Positions 36,049-50,439 are shown, counted from the stretch's first letter. The stretch: 64,000 nucleotides of DNA from Lepturacanthus savala (GCA_030544235.1 CM060467.1:7990501-8054500); one strand, 5' to 3'. Program-made: numbers and translations. Notes: generated by a model not told the origin, from the sequence alone.

Positions 36049-39000
36049 TCCCTGCATCATTTCAGCCTAGAAACATTGTGCAAGTTTAAATTCCACGAAT
36101 ATGTTGATATCCAAAACAAGGTGCTGATGAGGATGAGGACTCAGCCCTAGAATAAAATAACAACCTATTGCATTCATAAAATACAACAAAACAAAACCAT
36201 CATACAGTAAATGCACCATTTGCTTTGGAATAACTTAATTAATATGTATATGGGCAACAGAGGTCTAATAACACATGGGTGTTTCTGTATTGCTGGGAAA
36301 AATCCCCAGGCCAGGTTTATTCCCAGCTCCTCTATGGGGATCTCCACTTGGTTGCAATATGTAATTTACATTGCCCCCTCCAGGCACTTTCATCCTGACC
36401 TGGCAGTGCTGTGTACGTGGTGGACTGGTAGCCAGTGCTGTTGCCTGGACAACTGATTGCTGGATTAGGTGTGGGGGAAATGGGAGAGTGAGGGAGACAA
36501 AGAGAGGAATAGTCGGTAAATGGTTTGGATCAGTGATCTTCAATCCTGGTCCTGCTGGTATTCATGTGGGAGAGCTAATGAAGGCATGTTCTTAGGCTCG
36601 GGACTCAAGGTGAATGCAATTATCTGGCTGGGTTGATAGAAAACTTTTAGTGCTCTGTGGGCTGAAAGTGGGTTTAAATGGAATGTCAGTGAAGATGTTT
36701 TCTTACTGGGCATGTATGTGCTATATGTAGCTTTAGATTGGTTCTTCTACTTGCATTCAAACTGTTAAGTGCTATCTTTCAAAGAAAAAAACAGCATGCT
36801 CTTTCTTGATTTGTGTTACTGGATTGGTGATGTTAGGCTACTAATTATTTATTTGGCTGGATAACCATTTATTCTGGATGGGTTGTGATAATCTCTGTTA
36901 CTTGTAAAAGTTTTTTTTCCTCTTCTATGAGTAGTAGGCCTGAGATTGACAGAGCAGGAAGTTAAATCACTGATAACTGACTGACAAAACCAAACAGGAT
37001 GGAAACTCGGTTTCACTTTTAATGTTTCATGTACCATTACTCATGTTGCATTATTGTGACCAGGCATTTTATGTCATTTAAATATCTTATAAACACTGCT
37101 AACACTTAATATTTCCTCTTGCACTTATTCAGTTGCATAACAGATTAAGACTTCTTCCCAGTACTAAATGTATGGACAAAAAAAATCAAATAAAAATTAA
37201 ACCTGTGTAGAATTTATAATGATTGAATATTGTTCAATTGCCTAATTCTTGATAAGATAATTGTGATTAGAATTTGGATTTAATAGTGATCAACTGTTAT
37301 CAGGCTCAAATATGTAATAATGTCTATTCTTTTTCTGGATTTGGACATTTCAATAATAATATAACATCAGAAGGTGTCCTGTATCAAATTTGGTTACAGA
37401 CCAAAACATAAATTTAGTTCTTACAGTGTAATTAAATGGTCAAATAGTGTGGTGGATCGATTGAATGCTCCTCAAGATGTGTAAGATAACAGCCAGATTT
37501 CTCTCTTTATAGAGATATATAGGGATCGCTGAAAAGTAGGTGTGCAAATATAAATCTGAACTTTAAAACTATACTAGTCTGCCTCCCACTTTATAAGCGT
37601 ACCTCAAAATCCAGTAGTGAGATTTTTCTCATCTCTGTTTGACTCTGATTCCATGTGGACCCGGCCATTGAACTGCAGGATATGGCACCCTCCAATCTTA
37701 ATGCCTTCAGGGGGAAAGAAAAAAAAAACTTGTGCTGCATATTATAGCATAACTATTTTCCGTGAGTGTGGCATGTCTTTATTCAATATCAGGGGCTCCA
37801 CAGAGACGCATATACGGCTTCAGGCTGGCAGCGCGGCGTGGTGAGAGCGTGAGTTGCTCTCTGACTGACTGATCGTTTTTAATAATGCTACCTCCCCCAT
37901 GCTCACATTTGTTCATATTTAACTAGGGACATTCTAGCGTGTTGCTCTGCTTTTCTATTAACCTGAAATAAGGACAATGGTCATAATTTGTATGAACAAG
38001 GGGGGGAGGCCGCCCAAACGACGAGAGGTTACGGTATAGCTGACTAAATGTCTTAGATGCGTACAGTATAAATTATCTCTGAAATATTCAAACACCCACA
38101 TTGATTTACAAGAAATATTGGATTTTACTTCATCATTCTTTTTTGGGCTCCTCGATCACTGTCCTGCAAGCAAGTGGCCTCAAGTGTCAAAAGCCAGTCG
38201 TCCCACTGCACACGATGCACCTTTCCACCCATTTGTGCAGCAAAGGCAGGGCTATGCTAACAAAAAGGCAGATTTAAATCGTACGTATAGAATACAACAT
38301 GACAGAAGTTCAAATCCTGTTTTCTTTCTCATGTCCACACACCTAGCCAGTGGCTGCAAGATTTGGATGCGCTTGTTGGCTTATTGATTTCTGAAAATTA
38401 TGTACATTTTTGGGGGGAAAGAGGTTTCAGCCGCTGTTTGACAATCTGGCCAGCACTTTGTTTAAAGCACACCAAGGCAAAGCTTTCTGTTTCTGCTATT
38501 GCTACCATCAGAAGTGGTAGAAGGCGTAGCGGCCAGGCCAGTATTTCCGCATGCTGTAGACTCCATTTCCACATTTGTCAAGCTCCCTGGAGGTCTCTCA
38601 CTCTTATTTTACCAGTGCACTCACATCCTGCACGTCTGCAATAAACCCTGTTACCAGACTTCCAACAAAGACCAAATATCCTGCTCACTTTAATTTTAAT
38701 TTTGCCCTCATTAGATTTGGTCTGAGTTAGTTTTGTAATCTAATTTGATTTAAAATGTTCATTTATTACAGACATTAGAGGGCACAGAAGCCTAGAGTAA
38801 AACGTAGCTTTTAAAAACACATTATCAGCAAACAAATCTAATTTCTATTCTTCTTAACTTAGTCCTTTAATAATATATTTTTTTAAATGCAGTATAAATA
38901 ACATTTATATGACTTTACTGTCGTTGGATGAGATTAAAAAAGTTGCATTAAAAGGAGTAAAAGTATTACCAACATTTTGTACTCAGTAATCCAGAAGAGA

Positions 39001-42000
39001 AGAATTGTGAATAGAAATCCCATACATATAAACCTCTTACTGATGATGCTGAACAAGGACCTTCCACAATGGACCTTCTGTTTAAAATGCATTTGAAAAG
39101 CCTTTTCCAGTTTTAAGTGGCTGAAAAGACTTAAGGGCACCTTTTCCCACAGTGAGGTCGAGTTCAGAGAAAAAAAAAAGCCCACACGATGCAGAAGAAA
39201 AGCAAAAAAAATGTTATTTAGCCTCATTGAAAAAATGTCAGTCGAAATGTAGGCAGGGAAAAATTCATGTTCGTTGCTATTTTCTTAGCCCAGTTACGCG
39301 GTCCTTATTTACAGTTAGGGGTCAGGAGGAAATAGACCAGAGTGATGGGATAAAAACTGCAAATGTAGATCTACTTTACACAGTTCAGTGAGCCGACTGC
39401 ACTCAATGAAACAAACTGAAAACAGCTCCCAAGGCCACGGAGGCTGACGCTGAGCAAAACAGAACACCGGGTCGGTTTTGGATTTTATTGCAACATGTCC
39501 TTTGCTTTCTTATTTATACCAGTAAACACTGTTATGCTGATATCAAATATAAAGAACACTATCACAGAACACAGAACATGCAATCACTCCAGGTAACAGA
39601 TGTGTGTCTGAAAACAGATTTAGGGCTATAAAGTAATTAAAGTAACAATAATGTTTCATTCATTGGAAGATCTTTTTTTTTTAAACAATGTCTAGAAGAT
39701 GAGCTTCTATTGTTTCTTTTAAGTGAATCCATTCACAGGCACCTAATGTTTTTTTTTTTACTCAAAACTGCCATTATAGACAAGGTCAGAACACTCATCC
39801 TCAAGCTGCATTATCTGCCACTAAAGTACATTCCATTAATGTTGTTTGGAAATGCGAGGGAGGGTGGGGGGGGGGGCGAGGAATGAGGGAGGAGAGGGAG
39901 GAGTACAGTATCAGGTTCACAGGAAGAGACAGGAACGCACAGAAAGACGAGTGAACTGAGAGGGCAAGAATGATAAGGCAGTGAAACTCCAGAAAACCTC
40001 AAGGAAAAGATGGATGATACGAGGTGGTTGAGTTAGGAGAAGGAGGAGTTCAGAATACTGAAAGGCCAGGCCTGACCTTAGAGCTTGACATTGTGAGGTA
40101 TGTGGTTGTGCCGGACAGCTTCCAGTTTAGAGCGTAAATTGTGAACAGCACGTTCCTAAAAAAAAAAAAAAAAAAAGAGCATTGATCACAATGAAACCTC
40201 TACAGATAACTAAAGGTCAAAACTGTATTAATAGTCAGTTCAGCTGTTCAGAGGCGGCAGAAATGAGCTGTAAAGAGAGAAAGTTAATATGATGAGATTA
40301 CCAGCAAATGGTCTGCACATCCAGCGGATACCATATGAAAAGCCTCGTCTATTCACGTGTTTGGAGATTAACCATGTAAATGAAATAATAATGGGATATT
40401 ATCCATCTGCATAAGCAAAATCTACAATGAAACAGTTTTGACTAAACCAGTTCTATATCTAACCCAGATGTTGAAATGATGCCTATTTCTTGCTGGGAAA
40501 CTCCACCCCCCTCTATCCTCCCCAACCTCTTCAGTGGTTTCATGCTCCTCATCCTCATGCTGCTCATCCCTTATCTACTGCACAGTCCTTTGCTGAGTTG
40601 AACAGCGCTACACATGCAAGAATCATCTTGCATGCTCTGCCTGGATCCACAGGACGGTCAACATGAAGGGGGTGGCCATGAACCGCCCGATAATGGCCTG
40701 TGTCTTGCATAAAATGAAGTCTTAGTTTTCCTGTTGTGTGGGTAAACAGAGAGAGGGCACTATCATATATTATCAATTACATTGATTCAATTATACTGTA
40801 GATTAAGATGTATATGGTTAAACAAGGTAGGTCTATGTTAAGATCAACCTCCTAAAATTGTTCAAAGTTGAAGTATCTGTTATAGATTTTTGAAGAATCA
40901 AAAACATTAAATTTGGCTATAAGTACTTTGTGAGGGGTTAAACCAGGTTTTGTTTTCATGATTCTGAGTTGATTGCAAGCATTAGCTTTTCACTGAAACC
41001 GCTCCTTAGTGCAAAAACAGCCACCTCCTCTTTTTCCACTAACTACATTTTCAGCCATTATTCATGAATAAAGGGTTTAAATTTCCCCGTTTTTCCAAAA
41101 ACTATAATAATAATCAAAAAGGAAAATCACCCTGGTAAATACTGTGACAAATATAACCTTCTTTTTTATTTTTCTAGCCAAATGGAAGAGTAACAATTAT
41201 CAGAATCACATTAGTTTTCCACCAAAACTGCTCCTTACTGGAAATAAAGCCACAGCCACACCCACTTTGACATATAAAGCAGCATTATTCATTTATTTGA
41301 GCATCTTGCATAACATTACTACACGCTTCACGTGTCAATGTCTGAGTCTTCTCCAAACTGGACGTCATCAACACAATTCCGAGATGCACTTCATGCCATT
41401 TTATTTTTTTTTGCAGCTGCATCAGTGGTTGCTGCATTGCAATTGCAGCCTGTGAAGTGGAGCAGCTCCTCAGGAGCCATGAGATCTACACACCTAATGT
41501 CCACCCATAGTAACTAGGGTCCAGAGACATGCTCCTGAGAAGGATCCACTTTCTTTGAGAACACACTGTAACAAATTGACCCCAAACTCGTACCTGGAGC
41601 ATGTTGGATGTGCTGAAAGATGGCTGTGGCAGCCTGAATCACTGCATTCTCATAGCCTGTGTGTGTGTTCATCAATATCCCCTGCACAAAACCTGCAAAA
41701 ATGCATTTTGAGATTAGTTTTAGATTATCAGACACTTGCCTGAAATCTGTCGGCAGGATCTCTGAATGATGTCTTTAGCCTTGACTTTATGCCTCTCCTC
41801 ATCAAACTCCCTTGCGAGGGTGTTACAGTATCATCCAGTATCCGAGCGTTATAGGTACTGCCAGGCCACTGTGCTACAACTTCAACAAAACAGCAATATA
41901 TCTTTGATTGAATGTTGATTTTTTTCTTTTTGTTAACAAATTAATCTCCATATTTCACCCATGCTGAAGTCCTGATGTAGGCCCCATCTATAACCCTGCA

Positions 42001-42689
42001 ACCTCTCTGGAAGCTGCAGTTAACAGAGTCAAATACATTAAGTTGTTTTCCTTTCTTTGGTTGTTCACATCTTTTGTGCAACAGTTGAATGAACGTTAAG
42101 TGATTCCTTAAAGAACCTTAAAAATGTATGTGATCACTGTTGTTTTGTGCAACTAATTTAATTTGAAGGAACATCTTAGCTTAAAGTCTATACGAAGGAA
42201 AATCAGCACATTATATATGTTGGGAGATAATTCCTGAAACCTAATTTGATATACTTATCCACTTGTTTAACCATTCACATTTGGCTGGGTGGTTAATACC
42301 CAATTTTTCTGTGATATAACAAACTCATATACATGATAGATCATCATTCACATGCTATGTACACACACCTTAAGATGTTTTAAACAACTGTTCTTTAGTA
42401 GCTAAATTCTCCCCTATATTCAAGTTACCGGTTTTGTCTGTTAGCCATTCGGTGCCGGGAAAATAGCTTACACTTATACATTTTTTAAAAAATGTTTTAT
42501 TTATTTTGTTTTAAGTGCTCATAGCAGTTTGCTTTCTGTTTGCTCTGTTTGTTCTTCCCCTCCCTCCCCTTCCCTCTCTTCCTCCTCTTTTCCCTCTGTA
42601 TTTGTCTCTCCTTTTGTATTTGTGCCGTCTTTCATGGCCTCTCTCCATCTCTATATATTTCTGTTTATAAGGGAGCTCCCTCGCTCCCT

Positions 42690-42701
42690 CTCCTCGCTCG
42701 C

Positions 42702-42738
<37 letters not shown>

Positions 42739-42910
42739 TACCTCGGGTGCACCTGGCTGGCTGCTGGGGCCTGACACTTTAAAGACATTTGGGTTCAGCT
42801 TTGGCTGCAAGTGGAATATCAATATCTGCTGCACACACACACATACACGTGCTCACACACACACTCACACCTAACACTCAACACTCTCACACATGTAGTA
42901 GCATATAACA
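42690..42910. repeat. (CT)n and (CA)n microsatellite cluster
   Basis: A CT run at 42704-42732 lies within a wider CT-rich stretch (42545-42740). Interrupted CA tracts follow at 42831-42890. Confidence 0.9.
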
Positions 42911-45900
42911 CATATGAAGGCACACATAGAACCACAAACACCCCCCCCCTTAAGACACAGAGTGGAGCTGAGTCTATTAGAGCAGACATACAGGGAGGTT
43001 TTTCTGCCATGTTGCACAGTGGCGATGACTGAGTGACCGCCATACCAACAAGAGAGAGATTGGAAGAGCTACAGTCAGGGGGCACGATGAGTAAATACAA
43101 AGCATTTCCCCTCCGTGCACCTCCACATTTTATGTTGCTACAAAGCACTTTTTTTCTCCTCTCCCTCCAAATAACATGTCCTGCATGTTTTGGTTACATC
43201 AGAAGAATTTTAAGCAGCTAACTGTAAGCCCTTTAAGACCTCATCTGTGCTGGAGCATGTGCGTGGACTCGTACACACGCGTGCACACGCAAATTTACCT
43301 TCCCACCGCAAAACCGCCCCTACCCCTGTTCTCTCTCTCTCTCTTTGTCTCTGTGGGCTGCTCCGCAAATGTCTCTCTCTCCCTCGCTCTTTGTTGATCT
43401 ATGTGTGGACATGTCTCCATCAAAGCCAGATTATTGCTCTCAGTGATGCTTGGCATGGATCTCTTTGCGCCTCGGAGTAATACCCTACGGCAGATTGACT
43501 CCAGAGGTTATCTCATGTTTCTCACTGGTTCTCTCTATTCTTCTGGTTACGTGTGCCTGAGTAAATGGATGGTTTGAATTTCGCACCATAGGTGTTTGCA
43601 GCAGAGAAAATAAAAACACAAAACAAAGATATCTACATGGACTAATAGTTTCTTTGTATTTATAACAAATCTTATCTCAGGCTGCCCCATTATTGGCTGA
43701 AATAATAGGGCAACAATTCTTATCTCACCAGTTTTTTTTTCTTGCATCTGCCGTGTTTACTCACTGAATCTTGACTTTAGCATTTATAGCTTCTTGGAAG
43801 TCACAAGGGGACAAAGTCAGCTTTTCAGCATTCTGGTGAAATTTGCATAATGTTGGCCTGACACCTAGTGGATACAACAATGTTGGTTGGAACGGCTATC
43901 GGCTAGAGACTCTAAAATTAGATTGAATTCCTCAAATTCAGCTGTTTTTGTGAAATGTTTCACTTTTACCAGTGTTTGCATTTCAAAACGGAATATACAA
44001 TTTTTGTTGTATCCATACCAATCACCCAGTTGATTTAACCCGCGCTCCTGGCATATATTACCAGTTTCCTGCTCCAAATACCCACATACCCACAATAAAT
44101 ATGGAAAAGCTCTTTGTACATAATTCTGGTATCGAAAGAAAGCTACCACAGAAGTGTCAGGATCAGTTCATATCTTACTGTGACAAAGTAAGATATGAAC
44201 AAAATAATCCCCATCTAAGAAAAATCTGTTTTACAGTCTATCATCTTGGAAAAATGAGTTAGTAGCCCAAATAATCCAGGAATCAGTAGTCGCGATGAAT
44301 GATCAGTATTTATGCCAAGATAGATGCATGCAACTCGAACCAGTGCAATTTTAGAGTTTTATTTTAGAACTTTTTTAACAGGGTGTACTTGCATTTTGTG
44401 CCATTTGAACACCTAATGTGCTATTTGACCTTTTTCCATGTACCAGACTGAATTGTGCCTACTAAAGATAAAAATACTTTATTTAGTCTTGTAGCTGAGA
44501 CCTTTCTCATGCAATTTATGTATTGCATGTAATGATTTGTTATAGGCAAGCCTGTGTTTCACCCCGTTTACCGAACAAAACGCATGCTGCCCCCATATTT
44601 AGGATCCTTGGATTTTATCAGATCAATGCACATAACATATTGAGTCAATTCACAGCTCTCAGCCACCTCCTAGATGAAGGCTAATATAAATAATCAATGT
44701 TCCTTAGTGCAAATTAGCTGAACAGAAGAAAAGGCTGCTCTACAAGAACCTGGTATAATGGGGAATTTCAGGATCACCCCTAAATGTTCATGCAGTTTAT
44801 ATTGAGGCTGTAAAGCAAGTGACAATCTTATTTTTTTCAAAAGGTCTGTGGCACAATTCATGAACCCTTTGCTTTGTTTTACTCCGGGGTGGAAGCAAAC
44901 TTCATTTGGGCTATAAGCTAAGTCAAACACAGAATCAGCAATCAGTACTGGGATAAGACTTTTAAACAAAATTGACAAACTGGGAAACCAGTTCCCTTTG
45001 GTCCAAGCCTGAGATTTATCACAGGACAATACAAAAGAGATTCAGCAGGAAATATCCAAATGAGGGATGGAAACACGCTGAGTTAAATAGAAACTCAATT
45101 GGTTTCATGGGTTTTGGGATCAGGATAAAGTGCTGAGAAGACTAATCTCGAAAACCAACTGACTGCAGGATACTTTATTGGCTTTTTAATCGTCACTGAT
45201 GGGGCTTTGGGATATCATTGTCCAGCAGTGATACAAATGATCTTGTTCACTTTGAAAATTGATTTAACAGAAAAGGCCTTAATTGAGAAAACACAGATGA
45301 AAGGGAATCATTATCTTGGCTTATATAAAGATGAGTGCTGTTTTTCTCCACTGCTCTTTTTTTTTTTCTTTTAGTGCATATGTTATGGAACATTTAAAAT
45401 CATGTCATTACTCATAATATAGGGGTCAAGGAGGGTCTAATTAAAAACTCCATGCAAAAAAAAAAATAATCAACTCAGTGTGAACTCACTATCCATGTTG
45501 GCATCAAACTGTCTTTTAGTTGCTCTAGGAGAGTTTCTGCCTTCAGACGCTGGCACACACACATACACGCGCGCACACACACGCACAAGATACTAATCAG
45601 TGAGATCTAAATCCCCCGGGTATAGGCTCTATTAGACCATGTGCTTATGAGAAGATAATCATTTGCTGATATGAAGACACAGCACCAGGCGGGTGGGCGG
45701 CAACGGTGATGCTGCTGCATGTAAATGCTCTGCTGCAAGCTGTGTGCCAAAGCCTTAACTTTTAATATAAGTTGTTGCCTAAAGGCAGACATTAATGAGT
45801 CCTCTTTTGTCAAGGTGAAGGAACAGCGATATCAGACAATGTGCTTCACTTGAAAGGATGCAATTACGGCTTTGAATATCAGAGTACAGGTTATAAAAAT

Positions 45901-47254
45901 GACATTGTTGTATTCTACGACCCTGCAACAAGCTTTTGCCCTTGACTACACAGACATGTGTGAATTCAAATGTCAGCATTTAGACATAAAGTCTTTTTGG
46001 CATGAAATGTAGGTAAATTTGAAAAAGTTGAGTTGTATTTTCCTTTAAAATAAACCTGAAACAAAACAATGAAACAAAACAAAACAGTAAAACACTTAAG
46101 AGTTAATGAGAATGGGAGCTTTCTTTAATTTTTACATTTGCCAAATAGATTTTTTCTGCAGCATCAGACACTAGATGGTGCTGTTGGGTTTTGACTGGCT
46201 GCACACCTGCATTGGCAGGCTTCTGAAGGCCTCTATGCCTGTATCTGCTGCAATAAATCAACAAAAAGAACAAATTGTCCACAAGACGGCTCTTAAGCAA
46301 AGTTATTTATGGCAATAAGTTGGCGATTTCGTTGTGCAATCCATGCTGAACCGAATCCTCATAGTCATGGTAGCTCAAGTGGCTGTAAACAAGCCAAGTT
46401 CCTGGAAAAACGCTGCGCATCATCCATGATGACGATGATGCATTCCTGTTTTGTTGTTTTGTGCAACCCCCCATTTTATGAAATAACCCCCTTTTAAGTT
46501 TGTTCAGCGTTTTGGTTTGACTAGTAATTTTAAATGTGCCAAATAAATTTGGTCAAAAGTTGACATTGACATTGATTCTTCTCTGTAAGGAAAGGGAAAG
46601 CAATCCTGTCGCCACTTTTTAGTATGTACTGTGGAAAAGGCTGCTACTGTAGTGCAAAAGCTTTATCTGTTGAAACAAACTAGATGGAAATGAGCTTAAC
46701 AAAGACAGAGGATAGGAAACACAAGCATCTGTTGTTTATCTGCAGTTAAATTAGGATGAAAGGATGAATAGGCTTTAAGAGTTAAAGAATACCAAAGACA
46801 CTTCTCATTTTTCCCCCTTAAGCCAAGCCTCTGGCACTCACCGTGATTTATTTCTATCGTTAATCAAAGCCAGTTTGTTTTACATGCGCTTGTTCCTTTT
46901 CCTCTTCATATTTCTATGTTTATATTGTGTCTACAGCAATCGAATCCTGTTTTGGTATCTCTTGGTTGAACCAGCCAACCAAACAATGTCTCCGGCCAAC
47001 GAATGTGAATGTTATCAAATGTCAGAAGTGTTTTTACTGCTCCAGTCATGTGGCAGGCAGAGACAGACATAACGGTGCGGACAGGAATGTGAGTTAATAG
47101 AGAAAAAAAAGGAAATTATATTTACAGGAGGGAAGGAACTGGGACTCAGCTTATGATATTGTAAGAAATATAGAGCTAAGGTTATGGAGCCAGACAGATA
47201 CTGAAAATACGCTCATGTCACATGCAAGTCTGCTGCTGTGTTGCCAAAGAGAAG

Positions 47255-47497
47255 CACTATTTTTAGGTAAGGAATGTACACAGAGGCCTCGTGCAAAGAG
47301 ACCATAACAACAAACAGCGCAGAGCGCGCTCCTACAAAGGGAACAGCCCCCTTCGGATCACACAGTCACACAGCATCAACACGAGGGAAAAGAGGCAGAA
47401 AGTACAGGAAAATGCCAAGACTTCATATTTTCGACTGAGCCCTCGCTTCAAAAACAGAACGGGACCCCCAGAAAAAACATAGAGAGACGAGGAGAAG
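47255..47497 (+). promoter_or_regulatory. klhl38: Probable klhl38 promoter and non-coding first exon
   Basis: CTATTTTTAG at 47257-47266 is a perfect MEF2 site, followed by a TEAD/MCAT-type GGAATG at 47271. Downstream, a stretch without useful coding potential ends at a good donor (GAGAAG then GTAAGA) at 47497/47498, which would pair with the acceptor TTTCCTCAG at 48174. This gives a non-coding exon 1 and a 677-bp intron before the coding start. MEF2 and MCAT sites fit the muscle expression known for KLHL38. Motifs and splice sites are seen; function is inferred. Confidence 0.5.
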
Positions 47498-48175
47498 GTA
47501 AGATGCATTCCAATAATTCCAATAAGGGCCAATAAGTTCACATTATGAAATATGCTGCTTTAAATGTAACTTGGGATTGGGCAATATATTAAAATGATTC
47601 CACTTTCATGATGATGAAACTAGATACTAGATTTTGGATATTTTAATATTCTTATATTGAAAGTCTTTTTCCTGGTTTTAAATTCTACATTACAGTGAAG
47701 TGATGTATTTTCAGTTCAGTTCTATTTTCACTACCCACTTACCCACTGATTTAGGGATGATTATTTATCAAAAATCTCACTCTGTAAATATTTTGTGAGA
47801 CCATCAAAAGTCATCTCTACAATATTGTTCCAATATTGAGGTATTTGTCTAAAAATATTATATTTGTATATATCACTCAGCCCTAATGTAGAGTTATGTA
47901 TTTATTTGTTTTATCTATTTGTACATTTTACACTCATTATTAATATATGCAATGTCCAGTCAAAAGCCAAAAAAACAACATTTTTCATGATCTACATCGA
48001 CCATTACGCACCACAATCCAGTTTTAGATTATGTTTAGCTTTCAGCTATTAAATTATTTAGCTCTCACTAGTTTATAAAAATGATAAGACAGATGTAGGC
48101 CCCTTCATGAAATTTCATGCACTCTCTGTGCATGCAGGCTTTACTGATATATTAAACATGGTTTCTTTCCTCAGC

Positions 48176-50439
48176 ATGGATCGACCAGCTGTGGAGATCT
48201 TTCACTACAAAGACAAGGAGCAGTCTTCCTGCTTGCTCCTTCAACTCAACAGACTAAGGCAGGAGAACATCCTGACTGATGTGCTACTGTGTTCAGATAA
48301 CACAGAGCTGCCATGCCATCGGAACGTCCTGGTCTCCAGCAGCCCCTACTTCAGAGCCATGTTCTGCAACAACTTCGTGGAGCGGCAGCAGACCAAGATA
48401 AACTTGAAGGGCATCACCTCGGCCATCCTGAGCAGTATCGTTGACTACGTTTACACCGGACTTGTTAGTATCAGCATGGACGTCGTGCTGCCTCTGATGC
48501 AGGCGGCTTCCATGTTGCAATATGGCCGCCTTTTTGAGGCCTGCTCAAGCTTCCTCCAGCAGCAGCTGAGTCCAGACAACTGTTTGAGCATGATAAGACT
48601 CTCTGAGATCATAAGTTGTAACAGCTTGAGAGAAAAGGCAAAGGAGTTGGCCATGAAGAGCTTCTCCGATGTGTCCGCATCCGAGGATCTGTGTGAGCTC
48701 TCCCTACCGGAGCTCATGGACTACCTGGACGATGACGGCCTGTGTGCGGAGGAGGAGCAAGTCTTTGAGGCGCTCGTCGCTTGGATCCACCACGATCCCC
48801 TGTCCAGGCGCGGCACCATCAGCAACTTGTTCAAGAAAGTTCGCCTTCGCTACATCCATCCCACATACCTCTTCCAATTCATAGCCAACGACCCACTGAT
48901 CCAGTCCTCCACCCTCTGCACCGAGCTCATTGAATCCGTGCGACGCCTCATGTTTTCCGTCAGCACGAAATGTTTCAGCGACATGACTGTTGACTTCAAA
49001 CCTCTCTGGGGTGCGCCGAGGCGCTACGCCTACCACGACAAGCTGGTGGTTGTCGGAGGGAGGAAGAACAACGAGCAGACATCAAGGGAAGCGCTAGTCT
49101 TTGATGAGACGAGCCAGAAGTGGCAGAGGCTCGCCAAGCTGCCTGTCCGACTGTACAAAGCCTCCTACGTGGCCCTTCACAGCGTGCTATATGTCATGGG
49201 AGGCCTGACCACCAACACAAAGTGCAGCCAAGTCAGCGCAAACGTCTACACCCTCTCCCTCAAGACCAACCAGTGGCGGACAGTGGAACCCATGCTGCAG
49301 CCACGCTTCGCTCACCAGAGTGTCTCCTACCTGCATTTCATCTTCATCCTGGGAGGCCTCGGGTCTGACAGACGACTGACAGGCAGCGTGGAGAGGTGAG
49401 ACAGGATATTATAGTTGATTATTAACCTCCCAGGCATCCAAATATGTGTCCTCCGTGCAAATTCAGGTCTTAGGAGGTTAATCATTAAGACATTCTCTTT
49501 GATTGTCTGCTATAAAAGGCCAGATCATAAAACACGCACATGCACGGATAGAGCAGATAATAACATACCGCTTAACAATATTATCAGGTACAACAGTATG
49601 TTCAACCAATGGGAGTCCATTGCACCCATGCCCGAGACTGTGCTGCACCCTGCAGTGGCTGCCACCAACCAGAGGATCTACATGTTTGGAGGAGAAGATG
49701 CAATGCAGAACCCAGTCCGACTAATACAGGTAAAACTCAGACACAATTCAAAGACACTACTCGCTGTTTGCATTTGCTGTGTTACAGCTTTATACATTTA
49801 GTCTGGTTCTCTTCACCCCTACCAATCTGTAGGTGTATCACATCGCCAGGAACATGTGGTCCAAGATGGAGAACAGAACAGTGAAGAACGTGTCTGCTCC
49901 TGCAACCGTTATAGATGAAAAAATATACATCATTGGAGGTACTTGCAATGACTAATCAACATGCAATGCACGTTTTTAGAACAAACGATGGGGTTAACAT
50001 TTAGAATTGAGATTCAAATTCTAAATCCAGCTAAGGAACTTAGAGAAAGAGAACACATTTTATGATGAATCAGATTGTAGAATCGCATCCCTGCATTTTG
50101 CTCAGCCACATGTGCAGCCTGGATCTTATTTATGTCCTTGCTGTCACAGGATACACCAGGAGAATGATCGCATATGACACCACAGCCAACCGGTTCATTA
50201 AGTGTGCCAGCCTGAAGGAGAGGAGGATGCACCACTCCGCCACGGTGCTCAACAACACGCTGTATGTCACCGGTGGACGATATGTCAACGGCCATGATGT
50301 CATCGAAGACGCCGACAATGTCGAGTGCTTTGATCCGAAGACAGACACTTGGATGTCTAAGGGGACTCTGCCGTACAAACTGTTTGACCACGGCGCCGTA
50401 ACTCTGCCGTGTGCCTCACAGACGTGGGCAAAATCCTAG
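48176..50439 (+). CDS. klhl38: Kelch-like protein 38
   Basis: A BTB-BACK-Kelch adaptor expected to bring substrates to cullin-3 ubiquitin ligase; in mammals it is expressed mainly in striated muscle. Exons 48176-49395, 49588-49729, 49833-49938 and 50150-50439 join in frame into 585 residues (human 581). BTB is about residues 25-130 (ILTDVLLCSDNTELPCHRNV), BACK about 135-240 (DYLDDDGLCAEEEQVFEALV), then six Kelch blades with GG pairs: VVGGRKNNEQ, VMGGLTTN, ILGGLGSD, MFGGEDAMQNPVRLIQV, IIGGYTRR, VTGGRYVNG. The first methionine after the acceptor at 48174 matches the family start; an in-frame extension to 48107 would run through that acceptor and is rejected. Introns fall within Kelch blades, at positions compatible with human. 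Confidence 0.96.

Noticed and set aside
36520..36600. GATCTTCAATCCTGGTCCTG stretch resembling a common fish hAT-type repeat
   Set aside because: Only a short fragment; no ends or second copy were seen in the window.
40564..40776. Minus-strand frame with ACKMILACVALFNSAKD, vaguely like the C-terminal region of Harbinger-type transposases
   Set aside because: The similarity is short and recalled only; there are no element ends or other conserved blocks, so I do not call it.
42511..42840. Minus-strand frame with Arg-Glu repeats
   Set aside because: It is a translation of the CT microsatellite.
43865..45029. Two minus-strand frames (FFRYQNYVQRAFPYL and FKSLIPVLIADSVFDLAY) possibly related to the end of LINE ORF2
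   Set aside because: The order and spacing are plausible for a decayed LINE, but identity is too weak to support without a search.
48107..48175. In-frame 5' extension of klhl38 (23 extra codons)
   Set aside because: It crosses a good acceptor (TTTCCTCAG at 48174), and the family protein begins at the downstream methionine MDRPAVE.
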